Shown: positions 56,682 through 64,000 of the stretch, one piece after another
How positions within the stretch are numbered: position 1 is the first letter of the stretch
Layout: each line of letters begins with the position of its first letter
Made by a program: the position numbers and the translations under genes
Origin: Microbacteriaceae bacterium
Lineage (GTDB): Bacteria > Actinomycetota > Actinomycetes > Actinomycetales > Microbacteriaceae
Direction: 5' to 3'
Assembly: GCA_025464995.1 (NCBI GenBank)
Contig: JAODMO010000024.1
Coordinates: 27,632-91,631 of the forward strand
Length of the DNA: 64,000 nucleotides
The notes under the pieces: model-generated
The model's input: only the letters and a program-made list of their open reading frames with translations
Told to the model about the DNA's origin: nothing
Databases searched by the model: none

Positions 56682-56701
56682 ATTGTTAAGCTACTAACAA
56701 T
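56682..56701. promoter_or_regulatory. MarR operator candidate abutting the start codon
   Basis: Perfect inverted repeat ATTGTTA-N6-TAACAAT with a central AGCT. It ends at the base before the GTG start of the marR gene. Size and symmetry are typical of MarR sites. On the minus strand TAGCTT would be at -12 to -7 of a leaderless transcript. Confidence 0.75.
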
Positions 56702-56765
56702 CCGCCGGAAAAGCTACCCCGATTCTGCAGGATGCGGTTCGCATGCTGTGCAGAAGCTCTCGCGC

Positions 56766-58043
56766 TCAGCCGAGCTCGCGCCACTCCAGATCGGCGATGG
56801 TCGCGGTCTCGGGTCGCACCGCAGCCACACGCCCGAAGCCCTGCGCCGCGAGCGAGTCGAGGAGGGCGCGGGTGTTCTTCGTGCTGCGCTCGAGCCGCAC
56901 TCGCGCGCCGGTGGCGATGAGCTCGGACTTGAGCTCCAGCAGCCGCGCGGGATCGGTGCGGTCGTCGTAGAGGAGGGCCGCAGCATCCGTCGCCTGCAGG
57001 TCGGGGAGGTCGACGAGGTCGACGAGGCGTTCGAATCCCAGCGAGAATCCGGCTGCGGCGACATCCGTGCCCAGGAATCGTCCGATCATGCCGTCGTAGC
57101 GTCCGCCCCCGGCGAGCGAGTAGCCGAATTCGGGATGCGTCACCTCAAAGATGGTGCCGGTGTAGTAGCCCATGCCGCGGACGAGGAACGGATCGAAGGT
57201 CAGCACCGCACGGTCGTCGGCGCTCAGCATCGTGCCGAGGGCGGCGAGTTCGGCGATGGCCGTCTCGTCGGCACCCTCGGGCAGGGATGCTCGGATGGTC
57301 GCCTCGCCGAACTCCGGCTCGACCGATGGCGTGGGCCGGTGGAGGAATGCGGCGAGCGCCGCGACGGGCTCGTCGGGGAAGACGCGGTCTTTCAGTTCGG
57401 AGATGACCCCCTCGACGCCCAGCTTGTCGAGCTTGTCGAGGGTGATGAGCACCGCGGCGTGCGCCGAGGCGGGGAACCCCAGAACCGTGAGCATGCTCGT
57501 GAGCAGCCGGCGGTCGTTGATGTTGATGCGGCATCCGGCGATGCCGAGCGCGCGGACGGTGGCGGCGGTCGCGGAGATCAGCTCGACCTCGGCGAGCGGT
57601 CCGGGTTCGCCGATGATGTCGATGTCGCACTGCATGAACTGGCGGTACCGGCCCTTTTGTGGGCGCTCGGCTCTCCAGACCGGTGCGATCTGGATCGACC
57701 GGAACACCTTCGGCAGTTCGGCACGGTGTGAGGCGTAGAACCGCGCGAGCGGAACCGTGAGGTCGAAGCGCAGGCCCAGGTCGGCGAGCTCGAGCGCGTC
57801 CGTCGCCGCGCGCAGGTCGTCGGTCGTGAGTCCGCGCTTCAAGACTCCGAAGGCGAGCTTCTCGTTGTCGCCGCCGAGCCCCGCGTGCAGCCGTGCGCTG
57901 TCTTCCATCACGGGCGTCTCGATCTCGTCGAAACCGTGGGAGCGATACGTGTCGCGGATGACCCCCAACACTCGCTCTCGGGTCGCCTTTTCGGCGGGCA
58001 GGAAGTCGCGCATGCCGCGAGGAGCGTTGACGGGAGAAGCCAT
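56766..58043 (-). CDS. hisS: histidine-tRNA ligase
   Basis: Class II aminoacyl-tRNA synthetase of 425 aa. N-terminal P-R-G-M-R-D-F-L-P, motif 1 region G-F-D-E-I-E-T-P-V, motif 2 F-R-S-I-Q-I and R-Y-R-Q-F-M-Q-C-D-I-D, the histidine-specific G-M-G-Y-Y-T-G-T-I-F-E, and motif 3 F-S-L-G-F-E-R-L. ATG start at 58043. No T-box was noticed upstream. Its paralogue HisZ is excluded because the histidine-binding residues are intact. Confidence 0.95.
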   Translation of the reverse strand: MASPVNAPRGMRDFLPAEKATRERVLGVIRDTYRSHGFDEIETPVMEDSARLHAGLGGDNEKLAFGVLKRGLTTDDLRAATDALELADLGLRFDLTVPLARFYASHRAELPKVFRSIQIAPVWRAERPQKGRYRQFMQCDIDIIGEPGPLAEVELISATAATVRALGIAGCRININDRRLLTSMLTVLGFPASAHAAVLITLDKLDKLGVEGVISELKDRVFPDEPVAALAAFLHRPTPSVEPEFGEATIRASLPEGADETAIAELAALGTMLSADDRAVLTFDPFLVRGMGYYTGTIFEVTHPEFGYSLAGGGRYDGMIGRFLGTDVAAAGFSLGFERLVDLVDLPDLQATDAAALLYDDRTDPARLLELKSELIATGARVRLERSTKNTRALLDSLAAQGFGRVAAVRPETATIADLEWRELG

Positions 58044-58240
58044 GCTCCGATTCTCTCAGTTTCCAGCCGGGTGGCCGTCCAGGGTCCGGACCCTGTGCTG
58101 TCCCGCCGAATCCTCCGTCGGCGCTGTCCTCTTTGGACCGGTGCACCCGGTCGCATGTCCTCGTCCGTCCTCTTCGTGCGATCGCCCTGCCCAGGCGCTC
58201 GGCCGCTCCTGCTCGCGCAGGCGCCTTTGCCCACGCGGTC

Positions 58241-58334
58241 GCCCGTTCCGCTCACGCAATCGCCATACTGACGCAACCGCCCGCTCCGCTCACGCAATCG
58301 TCAAGCTCACCCGACCGCCCCGGTTCACGCAATA
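58241..58334 (+). repeat. imperfect direct repeats in the hisS-DUF222 gap
   Basis: The 281 bp between hisS and the HNH gene contain near-identical 22-bp copies, GCCCGTTCCGCTCACGCAAT (plus CG) at 58241 and the same with CTCC at 58279, 38 bp apart, and a degenerate third copy ending CACGCAATAG near 58334. No gene is supported in this gap. Confidence 0.55.
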
Positions 58335-59764
58335 GCCAGCCGCTCCTGCTCCTGCTCCCGCCGCAAGTCCCGCATGGCCGCACTCTTCGACGGCATCGGC
58401 AGCGGACGTCGAGACGGATCGACGTCGGGCGGCGGTATGAGGAGGTACTCGTCGCCCGCCCGTTCGATCTCCCAGCCATTGTTGTGGACGAGCAGATGGT
58501 GGAACTTGCACAGCAGAACACCGTCGCGAATGTCGGTTCGTCCGCCGTCTCTCTTCCAATGCTTGATGTGATGCGCCTCCGCCATCGACGGCGGCCTTTC
58601 GCAGGCGCCGAAGAGGCACGCTCCGTCACGCACCGCGAGCGCTATTCGCTGCTTCTTGGTGAACAGCCGCTTCTCCCTGCCAAGATCGAGCGGTTGCCCG
58701 AAGGCGCCGATCGTGACCTCGGTGGCTCCTCCCGCGCAGATGAGCCTCTCGACGGTCTTGATGGAGATCGGCTGAGGAGTCGCCTCGATGCGGCCGTGAC
58801 CTTCGCCGGCTTCGACCGTCTTCTTCGTCACCAACACCCGGATGGCGGCGCCGCCCACGCCCAGAAGCTGACTCGAATCGACGCTGGCGCCAGCCTGCAG
58901 CAGGCCGAGCATGGTGTCGGAGGCGAGCTGTTCGATCGTGCGCGGGTCGTTGAGGATGCGGTCCGCCGTCTCCTTTTTGTCGCCGCTCACGAACCGCACG
59001 CCCCGCTTGGGCGAGGTGGCCCGATCGTAGAGTTCGGTCACGACGGCATAGTTCTCCGGATCGAGGTCCCACGTCACGCGCCCCATGCCATTGGACAGCC
59101 GGTAGTGACGCAGCGATCGCCGCTCGAACTGCTCCCGTTCGCGGTCTGCGATTCCGGCCTCGTCCAGCTCGTCGCGCAGCTCCCTCGCCCGCCGAAGCAG
59201 CCGATCGACATCGAGCGTCGTCGCCTCGTCGCAGAGCTGTCGCGCGGCACCGTCCAACGCGAGTGCGTCGACACCGTCGCTCGGTGGCCCGAGGCCGGTG
59301 CGAATGGCGTCTGCGGCCCCGACAGACAATCGACCGGCACGCGCCGCGTCGGCAACGGCCGCCAACCACGGCTCCGTCGCTTCGAACTGCTCTCCCGTGG
59401 CCGGGTCTACGTCGCCATCGGTCGCGGCCTCGCGGACGAGGCGGCCCACCCGCACCGCCGTGATCGCATCGCGGCCCGTGGACCCGGTGGTCACCCGCAC
59501 GAACTCCTCCGGGCTGCGGAATCCCTCCCGCTGCGCCAGGCCCGAGTGACCCATCTCCCGAGTGGAGCGGGCCGCGATCTCGCCGGCAACGAGCGCCAGG
59601 TGCGCCTCGGCCAGCTGCTTCTCTTGTGCGGCGAGGCGGCTGAGTTCGACGAGAGCCGCATCATCCGCCGACTGGAAGTCGGCAACGTTTTTCGACACCG
59701 AAGCGAGCGCGGTCACGGCAGCGGTGAACTGCTGCGTGAGGGCTGGCGCGGTGGTCGTTTGCAT
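58325..59764 (-). CDS. HNH endonuclease signature / DUF222 protein
   Basis: A 479-aa protein of the abundant actinobacterial DUF222-HNH family. The DUF222 region covers about residues 30-320, and the C-terminal HNH motif is C-L-F-G-A-C-E with H-H-I-K-H-W and C-K-F-H-H-L-L-V-H, with Cys/His metal ligands intact. Members occur in multiple copies per genome and their biological role is unclear; a mobile-element or repair link is only inferred. ATG at 59764, divergent from the nuclease lipoprotein. Confidence 0.9.
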   Translation of the reverse strand: MQTTTAPALTQQFTAAVTALASVSKNVADFQSADDAALVELSRLAAQEKQLAEAHLALVAGEIAARSTREMGHSGLAQREGFRSPEEFVRVTTGSTGRDAITAVRVGRLVREAATDGDVDPATGEQFEATEPWLAAVADAARAGRLSVGAADAIRTGLGPPSDGVDALALDGAARQLCDEATTLDVDRLLRRARELRDELDEAGIADREREQFERRSLRHYRLSNGMGRVTWDLDPENYAVVTELYDRATSPKRGVRFVSGDKKETADRILNDPRTIEQLASDTMLGLLQAGASVDSSQLLGVGGAAIRVLVTKKTVEAGEGHGRIEATPQPISIKTVERLICAGGATEVTIGAFGQPLDLGREKRLFTKKQRIALAVRDGACLFGACERPPSMAEAHHIKHWKRDGGRTDIRDGVLLCKFHHLLVHNNGWEIERAGDEYLLIPPPDVDPSRRPLPMPSKSAAMRDLRREQEQERLAIA

Positions 59765-59896
59765 GGATCAATTCTCCCTGCTCGAAGGGATGTTCGACGG
59801 GGAAGGGCGCGAAATCGGGGAGAAATGTGGCGCGCTGTGGATAAGTGTGGACGAGACGACAGGCGCCAAGGGGCGGCGCGCACCTATGCTCGACAC

Positions 59897-60412
59897 ATGG
59901 TCCGAGTCGCCGCCCTCGCGGCCCTGGCCGCCCTCACGCTGACCGGCTGCGCGGCTCCAGAGGTGGCAGCGGAGACCGACGCCGCTCCCCCCGCGATCGC
60001 CATGCCGGCCGCCGCGACGCCGGCCACCGTCAACTACGTCCACGACGGCGACACCGTGTTTCTCACCGTCCCGTCCGACGCCAATCTCAAGGTGCGCCTG
60101 ACCGGCATCGACACACCCGAGGTCGGCGAGAACCTCGAGTGTTACGGCGACGAGGCGACCGCACTTCTCCGAAGCCTGCTGCCCGAGGGCACGCGGGTCT
60201 ACATCCAGCCCGATCGCGAACCCCTCGACCAGTACGGCCGGTCTCTGCTCTACCTCTTCACTGCGGATGGCGCGTCCGTGAACCTGGCGATGGTGGCGAG
60301 CGGAGCGGCCGAGGCCGTGCGCATCGGCCAGAACGATGCGTACTGGGAGGAGTTCAGCGCCGCCGAGTCGCTCGCGCAGTCGACGGCGGCCGGCACGTGG
60401 GGCGCTTGCTGA
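59897..60412 (+). CDS. thermonuclease (SNase-like) lipoprotein
   Basis: A 171-aa secreted nuclease homologous to staphylococcal nuclease. A short signal with lipobox L-T-G-C at about residues 14-17 anchors it outside the membrane. Catalytic residues are visible: Arg in V-R-L-T-G-I-D-T-P, Glu in G-D-E-A and Arg in Y-G-R-S-L-L-Y. Calcium ligands D and T in H-D-G-D-T and I-D-T-P are also present. ATG at 59897. It ends 22 bp from the convergent mazG. Confidence 0.9.
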   Translation: MVRVAALAALAALTLTGCAAPEVAAETDAAPPAIAMPAAATPATVNYVHDGDTVFLTVPSDANLKVRLTGIDTPEVGENLECYGDEATALLRSLLPEGTRVYIQPDREPLDQYGRSLLYLFTADGASVNLAMVASGAAEAVRIGQNDAYWEEFSAAESLAQSTAAGTWGAC

Positions 60413-60433
60413 AGCGAGCGTCGCCCAAAGAGA

Positions 60434-61147
60434 CTAGACCGCCGGCAGCCCGATGATCCCAGCGTCGACGCCGCCGTTCTTCTCGACGTCGCGGATCTCG
60501 TCCTGCAGTTCGCGCAGCACCGTGCGCAACGCCCGTTCGGCGTCGAGCCCGTTGAGGCGCGCGCTCGTCACGATCGCGAGCAGCACCCCACCGAGCTCCT
60601 CCTCAGTCTCCAGAGCGAGGGCACCGGGCGCATCAGCGTCGATGATGCCGATTTTCTCCGCCTTGCCCAGCACCTTGTCGGCGAGCGCAAGCGCCGGCAT
60701 CCCCTGCGGAATACCGTCGAGCACACTCGTGCGACCAGACTTGTCCGCCTGCTTCAGCTCATCCCACATCCCGCTGACGTCGGCGCCCGACTGTATGTTG
60801 AGCGCGGCCTTCTCCGACGCGTCGCCGAAGACGTGCGGGTGGCGCCCGATCATCTTCGCGGTCATGTTGGCTGCAACATCCTCGAGGGTGAACTCCTCCC
60901 CAGGCGTGTGAGCCGCAATGTCACTGTGGAAAACGACCTGGTAGAGCACGTCGCCGAGCTCCTCGATCATCTCCTCGCGGTCGCCCCGCTCGATGGCTTC
61001 GACGAGCTCGTAGGTTTCCTCGACGAGGTACTTCACGAGCGACTCGTGGGTCTGCTCGGCGTCCCACGCGCAACCGCCGGGAGCGCGCAGCTTCTCGAGT
61101 ACGGCGATGAGTTCTTCGAGTTTCGGATGCTGCGTCGGCTCGTTCAT
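60434..61147 (-). CDS. mazG: nucleoside triphosphate pyrophosphohydrolase MazG
   Basis: Hydrolyses non-canonical or excess NTPs to NMP and PPi. The 237 aa have two MazG domains; the first carries E-E-T-Y-E-L-V-E-A-I and E-E-L-G-D-V-L-Y-Q-V-V-F-H, the metal-binding E-x2-E..E-x2-D pattern, and the second ends with E-E-E-L-G-G-V-L-L-A-I with the acidic set partly changed. N-terminal L-R-A-P-G-G-C-A-W-D is typical. ATG start. Confidence 0.93.
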   Translation of the reverse strand: MNEPTQHPKLEELIAVLEKLRAPGGCAWDAEQTHESLVKYLVEETYELVEAIERGDREEMIEELGDVLYQVVFHSDIAAHTPGEEFTLEDVAANMTAKMIGRHPHVFGDASEKAALNIQSGADVSGMWDELKQADKSGRTSVLDGIPQGMPALALADKVLGKAEKIGIIDADAPGALALETEEELGGVLLAIVTSARLNGLDAERALRTVLRELQDEIRDVEKNGGVDAGIIGLPAV

Positions 61148-61200
61148 GCGTCAATCCTCGCACTCCACGACCCGACGCTCCGTCAGAACCAGAGCTTCCG

Positions 61201-61228
61201 CACCCGCCACCCGCCACCCGCCACCCGC
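61201..61228 (+). repeat. 7-bp tandem repeat
   Basis: Four perfect copies of CACCCGC between mazG and the debris region. A unit of seven cannot preserve a reading frame, which fits non-coding sequence. Confidence 0.9.
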
Positions 61229-61303
61229 CACGACAGCGTCGAACGCGACCTTGGTCAGCGCGGCGTCACCACCACCGGCGTTGGTCGCACCGTCGACCTG
61301 TCC

Positions 61304-61560
61304 CTAGCTGAGCGCCTGGATCCAGGTGGAGCCGCCGCCCCAGATGTAGAGGTTCGCCTCGTCGAGATCGCCCGCGCCATCGGCATCCGTCGCTATCGCT
61401 GCGCCACGGTCGTCGCCGGCCGATCCATCCTGCGACGCCCCACACCGTAGGCACCAAACCCACGAGTGGAGGCGTCGACCGGCGTCGACGACACGTATAC
61501 CGCCGGGCTCAGCACGATCCCCGACGAGAACACGTCGCTGTGGGGTCGGTGGTGAAGCCT
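61304..61560 (-). pseudogene. fragment of a secreted or surface protein gene
   Basis: The 529 bp between mazG and the CitE-like gene hold no intact gene. On the minus strand two pieces in different frames look coding: S-S-G-I-V-L-S-P-A-V-Y-V-S-S-T-P near 61540-61460, and, after a frame change near 61440, a C-terminal piece with A-I-A-T-D-A-D-G and L-Y-I-W-G-G-G-S-T-W-I-Q-A-L-S ending in TAG at 61304. The D-A-D-G and W-G-G-G pattern recalls FG-GAP/VCBS beta-propeller repeats, but I cannot name the family. No promoter or start is visible. Confidence 0.5.
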
Positions 61561-61676
61561 GTCTCGACGGCGGCCGCCGCCGGGCGCCCGTGCACTGCGA
61601 GTACACGCAGTGGTTGCCGCGGTCGCTCCACGGGGCGTCACGTCATTGTGATGATCTCTGTTCCCTCGGTGTGGGT

Positions 61677-62486
61677 CTACTCCGATGGATGCTGCAGTGC
61701 TCGCTCGAGCGCGACGATCTTCTCCGCGCGGCCGACCATGGCCCCGTCGACCATGTCGCCATTGACGAGTGTCGACACGCCGCCACCGGTGGTCGCCGCC
61801 AGCACGTCCGCGGCCCAGGCGAGTTCTTCGGCGCCCGGTCGGAACACGTCCGCGATGACCGCGAGCTGCGACGGGTGAATCGCGGTGCGACCGACCCAGC
61901 CAAGCGCCCGGCCGCGCAGGGTGTCGGTTCGCAGCCCGTCCAGATCGCGGATCCGTGGGTAGGCAGACAGCATCGGCGCCTCGAGGCCTGCCGCCCGGGC
62001 AGCGAACAGCACGCGCACCCTCGCGTAGTCCATCGCCTCGGGCGCGCTCGTGCCGAGGTCGCTTGCGAGGTCCGATTCGCCAAGGGCGAGTCGCGTCACC
62101 GCGGCGAGCGACGCCACGGAGAGTGCATTCTCCACTCCCCGCGCCGTCTCGAACAGCGCCGTGATGGGATGCCCGGGCAGCGCGCGAGCGACCGTCGACA
62201 CGTCATCCGCCGACTCGACCTTGGGCACGCGCACCTCGAACTCGGCGTCGACTCCGGCGAGCGCCGCGACGTCGAGCGGTTCCCCGGCGTTGATGCGCAC
62301 CTGGATGACGGTGGGGCCGGGCGATCGCGCGACCAGCCACTCCGCGACGGCCGCGCGCGCCTCCGCGCGCCTCGCTGGTGCGACGGCGTCTTCGAGGTCG
62401 AGGATGACGAGATGCGCTCCGCTCGCGACCGCCTTGTCGAAGCGATCTGGTCGATCGCCGGGCACGTACAGGCCGGTGATGGTCAT
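61677..62486 (-). CDS. HpcH/HpaI aldolase / citrate lyase beta (CitE)-like protein
   Basis: A 269-aa TIM-barrel lyase of the CitE family, acting on acyl-CoA or oxo-acid substrates such as citramalyl- or malyl-CoA. Motifs are L-I-L-D-L-E-D-A-V near residue 28 (metal Asp/Glu), R-V-P-K-V-E-S, F-E-T-A-R-G-V and L-G-E-S-D-L-A. C-terminal W-V-G-R-T-A-I-H-P-S-Q is typical. ATG at 62486 overlaps the CoA-transferase stop (ATGA). Longer in-frame upstream sequence is CoA-transferase shadow. Confidence 0.9.
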   Translation of the reverse strand: MTITGLYVPGDRPDRFDKAVASGAHLVILDLEDAVAPARRAEARAAVAEWLVARSPGPTVIQVRINAGEPLDVAALAGVDAEFEVRVPKVESADDVSTVARALPGHPITALFETARGVENALSVASLAAVTRLALGESDLASDLGTSAPEAMDYARVRVLFAARAAGLEAPMLSAYPRIRDLDGLRTDTLRGRALGWVGRTAIHPSQLAVIADVFRPGAEELAWAADVLAATTGGGVSTLVNGDMVDGAMVGRAEKIVALERALQHPSE

Positions 62487-63673
62487 ACGATTCCCCTCTC
62501 CCGCAGTTGCGTCACCTGCTCGGGAGTGACCCCAATGTCGGCGAGCACGTCGGCGGTGTCTTGGCCATGCGGGCGTCCCGCCCAGCGGATGTCGCCCGGC
62601 GTCTCGGAGAGCCGGAACAACACGTTCTGCATCTTCACCGGGCCGAGCTGATCGTCGTCGACCGTGCGGATGGTGCCGATGGCGTCGTACTGCGGATCCG
62701 TCAGCACACCGCGCACGTCGTACACGGGCGCGATCGCGGCTTGTGCAGCCTCGAACGCCGCGAGCACCTCGGCGGTCGACCGATCGGCGATCCAGGTCGA
62801 CACAGCCGCGTCGAGCACATCGGCGTGCTCGGCCCGGGTGTGGCCAGACGCGAACCACGGCTCATCCACGAGTTCGTCACGACCGACGAGGCGGAGAACG
62901 CGCTCTGCGATCGACTGCGAACTGGTCGACACGGCAACCCAGTCACCGTCGCCCGTGCGGTACACGTTGCGGGGCGCGTTGTTGACCGAGCGGTTGCCGG
63001 TGCGCTTCTGCACGGTGCCGAGCTGGTCGAACGCGGTGATCTGTCCGCCGAGCAGCATGAGGATCGGCTCGATGATGGCCATGTCGATCACCTGCCCGAC
63101 CCCGGTCGTCTCCGCGGAACGCAGCGCGACCATGAGCGCGTAGCTCGTCGCGAGCGCGGCGATGCCGTCGGCGAGACCGAACGGGGGCAGCGTCGGTGGA
63201 CCGTCGGGCTCACCGGTGAGCGCGGCGAACCCGCTCATCGCCTCGGCGAGCGAGCCGAAGCCGGGGCGCGCGGAGTACGGCCCGACCTGCCCGAACGCGG
63301 TGACACGCGCGATGACGAGCCGCGGGTTGGCGGCGTGCAGCTCGGCGGGGCCGATGCCCCACCGCTCGAGGGTGCCGGGCCGGAAGTTCTCCACGAGGAT
63401 GTCGGCGTCGGCGACCAGCTTGAGGAGCAGGTCGGCGCCTTCGGGCACCCCGAGATTGATGGTGACCGTGCGCTTGTTGCGCCCGAGCGTCTTCCACCAC
63501 AGGTTGACGCCGTTCTTGGCGGGGCCGTGTCCGCGGGCGGCGTCGGGCCGGGTCGGATGCTCGACCTTGATGACGTCGGCGCCGAAGTCGCCGAGGAACG
63601 TGGCCGCGAGCGGCCCCGCAAAGAGCGTCGAGATGTCGAGCACCCGTACGCCGGCGAGAGGCGCGTCAGCCAT
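62483..63673 (-). CDS. CaiB/BaiF family (class III) CoA-transferase
   Basis: A 396-aa family III CoA-transferase that would activate a carboxylic acid using a CoA donor. Recognisable blocks are P-L-A-G-V-R-V-L-D-I-S, G-A-D-V-I-K-V-E-H-P, the Asn-rich D-I-L-V-E-N-F-R-P-G-T and R-P-G-F-G-S-L-A-E-A-M-S-G. Together with the CitE-like lyase it could degrade an organic acid via its CoA ester. It overlaps the upstream FGE-like gene by 8 bp and the lyase by 4 bp. Confidence 0.92.
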   Translation of the reverse strand: MADAPLAGVRVLDISTLFAGPLAATFLGDFGADVIKVEHPTRPDAARGHGPAKNGVNLWWKTLGRNKRTVTINLGVPEGADLLLKLVADADILVENFRPGTLERWGIGPAELHAANPRLVIARVTAFGQVGPYSARPGFGSLAEAMSGFAALTGEPDGPPTLPPFGLADGIAALATSYALMVALRSAETTGVGQVIDMAIIEPILMLLGGQITAFDQLGTVQKRTGNRSVNNAPRNVYRTGDGDWVAVSTSSQSIAERVLRLVGRDELVDEPWFASGHTRAEHADVLDAAVSTWIADRSTAEVLAAFEAAQAAIAPVYDVRGVLTDPQYDAIGTIRTVDDDQLGPVKMQNVLFRLSETPGDIRWAGRPHGQDTADVLADIGVTPEQVTQLRERGIV

Positions 63674-64000
63674 GGTCGCCTCCCAGATCCCACGCGAGCC
63701 GGAAGCCGATGCTCGGGGATGCCTCGACGCCGAGCCCCGCGAGCAGGTACTTCAGACTGAACTCCGGCGGCCGCACTCCCCCGTCGGTGTACCAGTCGCT
63801 GCCGAGCGACTCGTGATCGCTGCCGCCCTTGAGCATGACGAACCGCGTGACGCCGTCGCTGTGCTCGCTCTCCGTCCAGTTCCAGACGGCGGGCCGGGAA
63901 CGTTCGAAGCGAGCGGATGCTGCGGCCAGCTGCCACTCGAACTCCGTCGGCAGTCGCGCCCCCGCCCAGGCTGCGTAGGCGCGCGCCTCGGCGAGCGTGA
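63666..64000 (-). CDS. formylglycine-generating enzyme/SUMF1-like protein (N-terminal part outside window)
   Basis: The window end cuts the gene; about 111 C-terminal residues are visible on the minus strand, with stop at 63666. W-A-G-A-R-L-P-T-E-F-E-W, V-W-N-W-T-E-S-E-H and S-I-G-F-R-L-A-W are hallmarks of the FGE-sulfatase (SUMF1/EgtB/PvdO) fold. The catalytic cysteines of true FGE are not seen in the visible part, but they need not all lie here. It overlaps the CoA-transferase start by 8 bp, so it belongs to the same operon. Activity as a sulfatase maturase is unproven. Confidence 0.82.
   Translation of the reverse strand, partial: TLAEARAYAAWAGARLPTEFEWQLAAASARFERSRPAVWNWTESEHSDGVTRFVMLKGGSDHESLGSDWYTDGGVRPPEFSLKYLLAGLGVEASPSIGFRLAWDLGGDHG

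Noticed and set aside
59836..59844. TGTGGATAA, a perfect DnaA-box sequence on the minus strand
   Set aside because: It is a single copy between an HNH gene and a nuclease gene, with no box cluster, no AT-rich unwinding region and no dnaA/dnaN nearby; one 9-mer can occur by chance in 64 kb.

Overview
The window is high-GC, densely coded actinobacterial chromosome. Frequent GTG starts, a mycothiol S-conjugate amidase beside a DUF4307 protein and greA, DUF4245 and DUF501 proteins, class II fructose bisphosphatase and an HNH/DUF222 protein all point to Actinobacteria. The overall feel is Microbacteriaceae, but that family assignment is inference. No insertion sequence, prophage, CRISPR array, rRNA or replication origin was seen. 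Most genes are packed into operons joined by 1-20 bp overlaps (ATGA, GTGA, TAGTG).

1-9.94 kb: after the 3' end of a Gfo/Idh/MocA dehydrogenase comes a full myo-inositol catabolic operon on the minus strand (iolC, aldolase-like gene, iolA, iolB, iolD, iolE, iolG). It is divergent from a GntR-type iolR, and two ATTGT-N4-ACA operator candidates lie between them. Gene order matches, as I recall it, the Corynebacterium glutamicum iol1 cluster. 9.95-24.9 kb: central metabolism and housekeeping. This holds glpX and fba (divergent), a sensor histidine kinase overlapping what looks like a degenerate kinase paralogue, ispH, xseA-xseB-DUF4245-carbonic anhydrase-fumC, a PIN-PhoH ATPase, a class V aminotransferase fold that has lost its PLP lysine, uppS, and a TrhA/hemolysin III protein. 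24.9-30.4 kb: mca with a small membrane protein, DUF4307, greA, an epimerase pseudogene, ilvA, and an AI-2E family membrane protein.

30.4-43.7 kb: three ABC systems and protein quality control. There is a four-gene Fe3+/polyamine-type importer, a YcaQ-like DNA glycosylase, a decayed small gene, an HtpX-like protease with LemA, a TetR-controlled ABC exporter with a clear promoter/operator, and a four-gene TauABC/ThiXYZ-like importer. 43.8-49.9 kb: a tightly overlapping catabolic operon (tetR, MFS sugar-type transporter, amino acid deaminase/aldolase-like protein, FAD sugar-lactone oxidase, GH1 beta-glucosidase) with a perfect 16-bp palindrome upstream of tetR.

50-64 kb: an odd class I tRNA with a UAA anticodon, type II NADH dehydrogenase, a subtilase-DUF501-FtsB-enolase row, a MarR/hydrolase pair with a palindromic operator at the start codon, hisS, an HNH/DUF222 protein, a nuclease lipoprotein, mazG, about 500 bp of gene debris, and a CitE-like/CoA-transferase/FGE-like operon that runs off the window end.

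The items most deserving a second look are the UAA-anticodon tRNA with a short variable loop (50008-50080), the kinase/pseudokinase pair (12115-14503), the five-gene TetR operon (43839-49922) and the lysine-less aminotransferase (22152-23276).
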